DNA of 13,757 nt from Candidatus Competibacteraceae bacterium (lineage in GTDB: Bacteria > Pseudomonadota > Gammaproteobacteria > Competibacterales > Competibacteraceae). This document shows, one piece after another, positions 1 to 5,470 of this stretch. The stretch covers positions 1 through 13,757 of the forward strand of contig JAGRHM010000017.1 in the NCBI GenBank assembly GCA_020445005.1, read 5' to 3'. The stretch's first letter is position 1; each line of letters opens with the position of its first letter. The translations under genes were made by a program, and so were the position numbers. The notes beneath the pieces were generated by a model that was not told where the DNA came from, made no database searches, and saw nothing but the letters and a program-made list of their open reading frames with translations.

Positions 1-1
1 C

Positions 2-172
2 GGCTGGGTCTGGGTGTACAACCTGATCTGGATGGTCGTGCAGGATGGGGTCAAACTGGTGGTGTACTGGGTGATTGGCCATCGTAGCCAGCATCGACAA
101 GTGTTTGCTACCCATGCCGGGGCATTTCTCGAACACACCAATGCCTCAGCGCAACCCGCGTCGGGAGGGTAG
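2..172 (+). CDS. C-terminal end of a P-type cation-transporting ATPase (5' partial)
   Basis: This open frame enters from the left edge and ends at TAG 170-172, giving the last 56 residues of a longer protein. The peptide begins with a hydrophobic, Trp- and Tyr-rich segment (WVYNLIWMVVQDGVKLVVYW), followed by a polar tail of about 30 residues. A final membrane helix carrying an aromatic-rich W-Y-x-L-x-W pattern and an internal D-x-VK is typical of the C-terminus of plasma-membrane proton-efflux or Mg/Ca-type P-type ATPases. The catalytic DKTGT region would lie outside the window, so ion specificity cannot be judged. The gene converges on panC, with a hairpin between them. The family call rests on this short tail only; another polytopic membrane protein is possible. 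Confidence 0.55.
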   Translation, partial: GWVWVYNLIWMVVQDGVKLVVYWVIGHRSQHRQVFATHAGAFLEHTNASAQPASGG

Positions 173-188
173 TGCTTTCGTGATCATT

Positions 189-220
189 CACCCCCTTGCC
201 TGCTTGCGGGCGAGGGGGTG
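189..220. terminator. Hairpin between convergent P-type ATPase gene and panC
   Basis: An inverted repeat pairs 189-200 with 209-220: 12 base pairs including one G-T wobble, with an 8-nt loop and a GC-rich stem. It lies 16 nt after the stop of the left-edge gene and 12 nt beyond the stop of panC, so it could stop transcription from both sides. Neither side has a clear U-tract, so it may be a weak terminator or a 3'-end stabilising structure. Confidence 0.45.
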
Positions 221-231
221 GGGAGCGGGAT

Positions 232-1095
232 TTAGGAAGGGAGATGCCCGACCGCTAGATTATCGATCAGCCGCGCCCGACCGAGCCAGACGGCGGCGAA
301 AATCCGTAAATCAACCGCCATATCTTCGGGAGTAGGGCGTTGCAGGGTTTCAGCGTGACGGATTTCAAAATAATCCGGGCGGAAGCCCACCGCCGTGAGT
401 TGCGCCCTGGCATCCTCCTCCAAAGTCGCAACATCCCGTTCGCCCTGTCGCCAACGCTCCGCCGTGGTCTGCAAGGTGGCATACAGGGTCGGAGCAACCG
501 CGCGTTGCTCAGCAGATAGGTAGCCATTGCGCGAACTCATCGCCAAGCCGTCCTCTTCCCGCACGGTGGGCACGCCCACAATCTGAATCGGTATGTTCAG
601 GTCAGCGGTCATCCGGCGGATGACCATCAGTTGCTGCCAGTCCTTTTCGCCGAACACGGCGATGTCCGGTTGCACCATGTTGAAGAGCTTGGTGACAATC
701 GTGGCGACGCCCCCGAAATGGATGGGGCGGCTGGCTCCGCATAGTACGGTGGTGAATCCTGGCACAATCACCTGAGTCGTGTCCTCCACAGGGCGCGGAT
801 AAACATCGGCCAGATCCGGAGCGAACAGCAAGTCCAGTCGAGCTTCCGCCAACTGACGGCTATCCTCGTCCAGCGTGCGCGGATAGCCCGAGTAATCCTC
901 ATTCGGCCCAAACTGCATCGGGTTGACAAAGATGCTGGCGACGGTGCACGGTGCACATTGCCGCGCCCGCTCCACCAAACGGATATGCCCGCGATGCAGA
1001 TTGCCCATGGTGGGCGCGAAAGCGACTTCTTTGCCGGAGCGCCGCCAGGCGGCGACCTGGGTGCGCAGTTCAGTCAGGGTATGCACGGTCCGCAT
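232..1095 (-). CDS. panC: Pantothenate synthetase (pantoate--beta-alanine ligase)
   Basis: PanC condenses pantoate with beta-alanine, using ATP through a pantoyl-adenylate, in the last step of cytosolic pantothenate synthesis. The 287-residue product has the family's nucleotidyltransferase signatures: PTMGNLHRGH at residues 28-37 (HIGH-type motif), FVNPMQF, GEKDWQQL, and a MSSRN motif (KMSKS-type). It aligns along its whole length with the usual protein of about 283 residues. ATG at 1095 is chosen because GGAGGA (1105-1110) stands 9 nt upstream; the frame also runs back to a TTG at 1122, but that would overlap the end of panB and add 9 non-conserved residues. It follows panB by 19 nt as the last gene of the pcnB-folK-panB-panC row. 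In the pantoate-binding loop the common GHFRG reads IHFGG, a mild departure. No panD is present here. Confidence 0.96.
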   Translation of the reverse strand: MRTVHTLTELRTQVAAWRRSGKEVAFAPTMGNLHRGHIRLVERARQCAPCTVASIFVNPMQFGPNEDYSGYPRTLDEDSRQLAEARLDLLFAPDLADVYPRPVEDTTQVIVPGFTTVLCGASRPIHFGGVATIVTKLFNMVQPDIAVFGEKDWQQLMVIRRMTADLNIPIQIVGVPTVREEDGLAMSSRNGYLSAEQRAVAPTLYATLQTTAERWRQGERDVATLEEDARAQLTAVGFRPDYFEIRHAETLQRPTPEDMAVDLRIFAAVWLGRARLIDNLAVGHLPS

Positions 1096-1114
1096 GAAAG
1101 GCGCTCCTCCGCGC

Positions 1115-1933
1115 TCAGGCAATACAGTGTTCGGGGCTGGGAAATTCGCCGCTTTTGACCGCGCGCACGTAGGTTTCCACCGCAGTTTGCACGTTGTCGC
1201 AACCGGTCAGAAAGTTCTTGGAAAACCGGGGGCGATGGCCTTGGGTAATACCCAGCATGTCGTAGCTGACCAGCACCTGGGCATCGCAATGTGGGCCGGC
1301 GCCGATGCCAATCAGTGGAATCGCCAGGGCCTCGGTCAACCGCGCCGCCAGTTCCGCCGGGATGCACTCCACCAACGCCACATCAGCTCCCGCATCCTGC
1401 AAGGCCAGCGCCTCGTCGATTATCTGTCGGGCAGCGGCTTCCTCGCGACCCTGCACCTTATAGCCGCCCAGTTTATGAATGGACTGCGGCAGCAAGCCCA
1501 GATGGGCGCAGACCGGGATACCGTTGCGACTGAGTTGCCGCACGGTGTCCGCCAGCCAGCCGCCGCCTTCCAGCTTGACCATCTGCGCGCCGCCTTCCTG
1601 CATCAGCCGGGCGGCGCTGTACACGGCCTGTTCGACCGTGGGGTAACTGGCGAAGGGCATATCGGCCATGACCAGGGCGGTCTGACAGCCTCGCGCGACC
1701 AGGCGGGTGTGATAGATCATGTCTTCCAGCGTCACCGGCACCGTAGTACGTTGGCCCTGGATGACCATACCCAGCGAATCGCCGACCAGAATAACTTCCA
1801 CGCCTGCTGTCTCCAGCAACGCCGCGAAGCTGGCGTCGTAGGCAGTCAGGACCGCGAATTTTTCCCGGTCGCGCTTCATCTTCGCCAGGGTCGTGACCGT
1901 AATCGGCTTGCGAGTCGATGCTTCTTTGTACAT
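1115..1933 (-). CDS. panB: 3-methyl-2-oxobutanoate hydroxymethyltransferase
   Basis: PanB transfers a hydroxymethyl group from 5,10-methylene-tetrahydrofolate to alpha-ketoisovalerate, making ketopantoate, the first committed step to pantothenate and CoA. The 272-residue product shows VGDSLG at 50-55 (metal ligand D52), ADMPF with the second metal aspartate D91, KLEGG (E122), GGYKVQGR, and VECIP with the expected catalytic glutamate E189, then IGIGAG. Length and motif order match the family (about 264 residues). The open frame continues upstream to 2086, into the 3' end of folK; ATG at 1933 is preferred because homology starts just after it and the extra 51 residues are not PanB-like. No strong ribosome-binding site is seen before this ATG, so coupling to folK, which ends 47 nt upstream, is possible. 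A folate gene followed by a folate-using enzyme is the usual arrangement. Confidence 0.95.
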   Translation of the reverse strand: MYKEASTRKPITVTTLAKMKRDREKFAVLTAYDASFAALLETAGVEVILVGDSLGMVIQGQRTTVPVTLEDMIYHTRLVARGCQTALVMADMPFASYPTVEQAVYSAARLMQEGGAQMVKLEGGGWLADTVRQLSRNGIPVCAHLGLLPQSIHKLGGYKVQGREEAAARQIIDEALALQDAGADVALVECIPAELAARLTEALAIPLIGIGAGPHCDAQVLVSYDMLGITQGHRPRFSKNFLTGCDNVQTAVETYVRAVKSGEFPSPEHCIA

Positions 1934-1980
1934 GGCGCACTCTGCATGGAGCCGTCCTGCTCCAGCAGTAACAAATGGAG

Positions 1981-2541
1981 TCAGGATGGCGGGTTTAAGT
2001 AAGGTTCCATTGGAAGTGGATTTGGCGGCGTTATCGTAACCGGTTCGTTCGCAATGTCCAGACGCATGATACTTTGGAACGAACAATTTCCAAGTAGCGC
2101 CGTCAATTTTCCCTGTCCGGGAATCGTTAAATCCGGCGCAATATCATGCAAGGGATACAAAACAAAGGCGCGTTGATGCAAACGAGGGTGCGGGAGTGTG
2201 AGATAGGGGTCATCGCGGATGATGGAGCCATACAGTAACAGGTCCAGATCCAGGGTGCGCGGCCCCCAGCGTTCAGCGCGCACCCGCCCCTGGGCGTTTT
2301 CCATTGCCTGAAGGGCGGCCAGCAAAGCATCAGGGCTCAATGTGGTCTCCACGGCGGCGACGGCGTTGAGATAATCAGGCTGACCGGGTGGCCCACCGAC
2401 CGGTGCGGTGCGGTACCAGGGTGAATGCGTCGTCAACCGACTAGCGGGGAGGGTGGCTAGCGCCTGGAGCGCGCGGCGAACCTGGTTCGCCGGGTCGCAC
2501 CGATTGCTGCCGATGCCGATGTAGGCCAGTACAGGCGGCAT
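1981..2541 (-). CDS. folK: 2-amino-4-hydroxy-6-hydroxymethyldihydropteridine pyrophosphokinase
   Basis: FolK (HPPK) transfers pyrophosphate from ATP to 6-hydroxymethyl-7,8-dihydropterin, which then enters dihydropteroate synthesis. The 186-residue product has YIGIGSN at 7-13, the WYRTAPVGG...QPDYLNAV substrate-binding stretch at about 42-61, and the RWGPRTLDLDLLLYG signature at 91-105, with the two Mg-binding aspartates at 98 and 100. The HPR...RAFVL segment follows. The protein is about 25 residues longer than the Escherichia coli enzyme (159 residues) because of a proline-rich C-terminal tail of unknown role. ATG at 2541 fits homology; the region upstream lacks a convincing ribosome-binding site, and the start lies 22 nt after the pcnB stop, so translational coupling is likely. 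Confidence 0.95.
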   Translation of the reverse strand: MPPVLAYIGIGSNRCDPANQVRRALQALATLPASRLTTHSPWYRTAPVGGPPGQPDYLNAVAAVETTLSPDALLAALQAMENAQGRVRAERWGPRTLDLDLLLYGSIIRDDPYLTLPHPRLHQRAFVLYPLHDIAPDLTIPGQGKLTALLGNCSFQSIMRLDIANEPVTITPPNPLPMEPYLNPPS

Positions 2542-2563
2542 GGGATCATCGCTCAGGGGAAAG

Positions 2564-3913
2564 TCAGACGTCGGGTCCGGGTGGGGGCGCCGACTGATCC
2601 TGCCGGGTCGACCGGGACTTGCGGCGGCGGCGCGGCTTACCCTTTTTCGCCTGGGCGCGAGTCACGGGCTGCGTGGCCTGGATCCGTTCCGCTTCGTTCA
2701 TTCCCAGAAACCGGGTCCACCAGTCAGCCAGTTCCGCCGCTTGTTCGTCGGCATCAGCGCGCAGCATCAAAAAATCATAAGCGGCCCGGAAACGGGGCTG
2801 AGTCGCCAACCGCAGCGGCCGTTTGCCGGTTATTTGCGTCAAGCGCGGCTGCAACTCCCAGATTTCCCGCATCGGCAGGCTATAGCGGCGCGGTAGCACA
2901 ACACGCTGGCTTTGCTCACGAATCACAACGTCAGCAGCTTCTTGCAGAGCAGCATATTCATCCACGCCATCCGCTTGCAAGCGGCGTGCTTGCTCGCGCA
3001 GGGGTTCCCAGAGCAACGCGGCGAACAGGAATGCTGGATTCACCGGTCTGTCTTCCGTCAAACGCTGATCGGTATTCGCCAGGGCGCGAACCAGCAGGGT
3101 TTTCGGATAATGCTGCTGCTGGCGGCTCAAACAACGTTCAGTGGCTGGGAAAAGCCAGCCGAACAACCGATAATGGCGCAGCAGTTCAAACGTCTGAATG
3201 GCGCAACCGCTCATAAATAGTTTGAGAATTTCATCGAACAGACGGGCGGGTGGAATCTGTTCCAGCAGGTGACCCAGACGGTGCAAGGGCGCCTCGGTAG
3301 CCGGATCGAGTCGCAGCCCCAGCTTGGCGACGAACCGCACCGCGCGCAGCATCCGCACCGGATCTTCGTGATAACGTTGCGCCGGATCGCCGATCAGCCG
3401 GATCAACCCGGCTTCCAGGTCCGCCATGCCGCCCACATAGTCCAGCACAGCGAAATTGGCGATGTCGTAGTACAGGGCGTTGATGGTGAAATCGCGTCGC
3501 CAGGCGTCTTCCTCGATATTACCATAAACGTTGTCGCTGAGAATGCGTCCGTCCGCAGCGCGCTCCACGCCCGAGCTTTCGCCCTCTTCACTGTGTGCGC
3601 GAAAGGTGGCGACTTCGACGATCTCCTGACCAAAGCGCACATGAGCCAGCCGGAAGCGGCGACCAATCAGTCGGCAGTTACGGAAGAGTTTATGAACTTG
3701 TTCGGGGCGGGCGTCGGTGGCGATGTCGAAATCCTTGGGTTCGCGTCCCAGCAGCAAGTCACGCACGCCACCACCGACCAGACAGGCGCGGTGTCCGGCA
3801 TCGTGCAGCCGGTACAAGACCTTGACGGCGTTGGCGCTAATGCTGGCCCGCGAAATGTTGTGTTCGGGGCGGGGAATGAGGATCGGCAGTGAGATCGGGA
3901 TTCGGGATTCCAA
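2564..3913 (-). CDS. pcnB: Poly(A) polymerase I
   Basis: PcnB adds 3' poly(A) tails to RNA and so promotes its decay by exonucleases. The 449-residue product belongs to the class II nucleotidyltransferase family shared with CCA-adding enzymes. It shows LVGGGVRDLLLG around 45-56, the catalytic DFD at 61-63, RRFRLAHVRFG, and RRDFTINALYYD, followed by GDPAQRYHEDPVRMLRAVRF, the RNA-binding helical region and a strongly basic C-terminal tail (KKGKPRRRRKSR), as in gammaproteobacterial PcnB. The length and the tail argue for poly(A) polymerase over tRNA nucleotidyltransferase. The frame is closed by TGA 30 nt upstream of 3913 and offers no ATG or GTG before the conserved domain; TTG at 3913 is the best start, with a weak upstream ribosome-binding site. 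It leads the folK-panB-panC row and is divergent from the tRNA gene. Confidence 0.93.
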   Translation of the reverse strand: MESRIPISLPILIPRPEHNISRASISANAVKVLYRLHDAGHRACLVGGGVRDLLLGREPKDFDIATDARPEQVHKLFRNCRLIGRRFRLAHVRFGQEIVEVATFRAHSEEGESSGVERAADGRILSDNVYGNIEEDAWRRDFTINALYYDIANFAVLDYVGGMADLEAGLIRLIGDPAQRYHEDPVRMLRAVRFVAKLGLRLDPATEAPLHRLGHLLEQIPPARLFDEILKLFMSGCAIQTFELLRHYRLFGWLFPATERCLSRQQQHYPKTLLVRALANTDQRLTEDRPVNPAFLFAALLWEPLREQARRLQADGVDEYAALQEAADVVIREQSQRVVLPRRYSLPMREIWELQPRLTQITGKRPLRLATQPRFRAAYDFLMLRADADEQAAELADWWTRFLGMNEAERIQATQPVTRAQAKKGKPRRRRKSRSTRQDQSAPPPGPDV

Positions 3914-3930
3914 GGAATATTTGCAAGCTC

Positions 3931-3958
3931 TTGTCTGAAATCAAAGTATGCGTATAAT
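3931..3958 (+). promoter_or_regulatory. Sigma70-type promoter of the tRNA-Glu gene
   Basis: A perfect -10 box TATAAT stands at 3953-3958 and a -35-like TTGTCT (4 of 6 matches to consensus) at 3931-3936, separated by 16 nt. The mature 5' end of the tRNA lies 35 nt after the -10 box, which leaves a short leader to be processed. This is the strongest -10 box I see in the window. Confidence 0.7.
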
Positions 3959-3974
3959 ACATTTTTCTTTCCAA
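3945..3974 (-). promoter_or_regulatory. Possible pcnB promoter, overlapping the tRNA promoter
   Basis: On the minus strand TTGGAA (3974 to 3969) and CATACT (3950 to 3945) are separated by 18 nt; each matches the sigma70 consensus at 4 of 6 positions. The element overlaps the -10 region of the divergent tRNA promoter, so the two could compete for polymerase. Both boxes are weak, and the assignment rests on position and spacing. Confidence 0.3.
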
Positions 3975-3993
3975 GACGCCAGTCAGCAATCTT

Positions 3994-4069
3994 GCTCCCT
4001 TCGTCTAGTGGCCCAGGACACCGCCCTCTCACGGCGGGAACAGGGGTTCGAAACCCCTAGGGAGCGCCA
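3994..4069 (+). tRNA. tRNA-Glu (anticodon CTC), CCA encoded
   Basis: The 76-nt cloverleaf folds cleanly. The acceptor arm pairs 3994-4000 with 4059-4065, followed by discriminator G4066 and encoded CCA (4067-4069). The anticodon stem pairs 4021-4025 with 4033-4037 around loop 4026-4032. The T arm contains GGTTCGAAACC. The body closely resembles standard bacterial tRNA-Glu (TTCGTCTAG start, GGCCCAGGACACCGCCC core), but the anticodon at 4028-4030 is CTC instead of the usual TTC. It should therefore read GAG and would not be expected to read GAA. A second tRNA-Glu(TTC) is expected elsewhere in the genome. The gene lies at the boundary of an AT-rich accessory block. Confidence 0.96.
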
Positions 4070-4193
4070 TTTCTTCTTATTTGATTCTCAAAAACTCGTC
4101 TTTCAGCCTATAGCGTACCACGTCGATGCGCTCGCTGCGTTGAGATATAAGCTACCGGTTATCACGGAAAGCTGAAATGGGAAAAGTGCCGGA
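4070..4193. other. Intergenic spacer between tRNA-Glu and the accessory operon
   Basis: This 124-nt stretch begins with a T-rich run directly after the tRNA CCA end, which may end tRNA transcription. The rest holds no supported gene. A plus-strand open frame (3948-4175) crosses it but also covers the whole tRNA and is not credible. I looked for a repeat of the tRNA 3' end at the other side of the AT-rich block (8290-8422) and saw none. Confidence 0.6.
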
Positions 4194-5468
4194 TTATTGA
4201 GAACCTGGATGAGCCTCCTCAATATGGGGCGGCTGCGCCGCAAAAATCGTAAGTTTCAGTTCGGCGTCATCAATCAGTTTATATTCCGGTTTTCTTCCTG
4301 ATAGCTTCTCACTTTCCGTGATGATGATTGGCACGCCCTCACCGCGTTTATCCATGAGAAAATCACGTTCACCGGTATAGTCTGGGAGTAAAATAGGACA
4401 ACGTGCTAGCAAGCTTGTAAGAAGTTCATTACGAGCAGACTGGCGAAGTGAAAGTGCATCAATTGTCATCGTATTGGGAATAGATCCCGGAGAGTAGAGC
4501 TCCAATCGATCGGAAAACAGATGCAATCGAACTTTTGAGCCATAAATGGAATAGTCTCTGTGAGCTACTGCATTAACTAGTGCTTCAAATACTGCCTGCA
4601 TGGCGTACTGTGGAATATCGCGCCGCGCCGGCTTTTTTATCGCGTAAACCCGCATATTTTTTTTGACAAAATCGTAGGCATCCGCAATTTGGATATCCAG
4701 AGGTCCAACAATATCTCTTGCGTCAAGCTGATAAGCAGCATTACGCTCTGTACCTCGATAGGCGACTGCCTGAATAAATGCATTCGAGATAATTTCCTGT
4801 GGTTGATGAGTCGCCATCAAAACACCGCTTACACTAGGACAGACATTCCCATCTTCATCATGAGTTAGGAGTTTAATTTTTAACAAAAACTCCTCGTCAT
4901 CTTTGGGTGATAGCGGCGTCTTAAATTTCTCCCACAGAGCTTTATCCAGGCTATCCCGATGTGCGACATTCACCGATTGTTCATCATAACGTATGATTCT
5001 GGCCTGGCTGCGCTGTTGTGCTAACCGGAATAATACCTCAGGAGACATCTCCCGTTTTGAACTGCCGATTCTATGGAAATAACCACCCGGACTTTTATGA
5101 ACGTAAAGACTCCTCGGCACATCGATGCGAATGATAAACCGCTCTCCCCCATCATCTATCATAACGGGCACTATTCGAATCCGGCAGAAAAGCTGAGGAG
5201 TGATGAGATCGTTGCATATCCCTCTTACCCAGGTTTCTACAACATACAATTTGTCCTCAGGGATGCCGACAACCGTTCTCGACTTGTCATCAATTCCTAG
5301 TACAAAAACTCCATTGGCCGTATTCGCCATCGCAGCCAACTCATCGGCCATGCTGTTTCGATGCGGGTCATTAACTTGATTCCCTTTGTATCGCAGGTCC
5401 TTCAGTTCAAGAGAGGAATCCTCACCCAGCCGGATTTGCTTCAACAGTTCGTCTGTGGTTTCAAACAT
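4194..5468 (-). CDS. AlbA_2 (Schlafen-type) protein with C-terminal HATPase_c_4 region
   Basis: The 424-residue product has an N-terminal AlbA_2 domain (formerly 'divergent AAA_4'), seen as EDSSLELKD at 16-24 and DELAAMANTANGVFVLGIDD at 42-61. Its C-terminal half resembles RecG-related HATPase_c_4 proteins, with EALVNAVAHRDY at 295-306, DRLELYSPG at 320-328 and DKRGEGVPII at 373-382. Such proteins are usually annotated as putative transcriptional regulators or ATP-binding proteins. AlbA_2 domains occur in nucleic-acid-binding proteins, including Schlafen family members. ATG 5468 has GGAAG at 5476-5480, 7 nt upstream, inside the last codons of the preceding PHP-ATPase gene; only 2 nt separate the two frames, so they are surely cotranscribed and probably translationally coupled. 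Base composition is more AT-rich than in flanking genes. Role in the pair is inferred: nucleic-acid sensor, regulator or effector partner. No HTH is obvious. Confidence 0.85.
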   Translation of the reverse strand: MFETTDELLKQIRLGEDSSLELKDLRYKGNQVNDPHRNSMADELAAMANTANGVFVLGIDDKSRTVVGIPEDKLYVVETWVRGICNDLITPQLFCRIRIVPVMIDDGGERFIIRIDVPRSLYVHKSPGGYFHRIGSSKREMSPEVLFRLAQQRSQARIIRYDEQSVNVAHRDSLDKALWEKFKTPLSPKDDEEFLLKIKLLTHDEDGNVCPSVSGVLMATHQPQEIISNAFIQAVAYRGTERNAAYQLDARDIVGPLDIQIADAYDFVKKNMRVYAIKKPARRDIPQYAMQAVFEALVNAVAHRDYSIYGSKVRLHLFSDRLELYSPGSIPNTMTIDALSLRQSARNELLTSLLARCPILLPDYTGERDFLMDKRGEGVPIIITESEKLSGRKPEYKLIDDAELKLTIFAAQPPHIEEAHPGSQ

Positions 5469-5470
5469 GC

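Noticed and set aside
923..2002. Plus-strand open frame of 359 codons opposite panC and panB
   Set aside because: It is antisense to two well-supported genes, crosses their boundary, has no recognisable domain, and is rich in His, Gln and Arg as expected from the complement of GC-rich coding DNA.
1934..2086. Longer PanB starting at 2086
   Set aside because: The 51 extra residues are not PanB-like and would overlap the folK 3' end; ATG 1933 fits homology.
3269..3892. Plus-strand open frame of 207 codons opposite pcnB
   Set aside because: It covers the conserved catalytic region of pcnB in antisense and resembles no family.
3948..4175. Plus-strand open frame of 75 codons across the tRNA
   Set aside because: It contains the entire tRNA-Glu gene and has no coding support.
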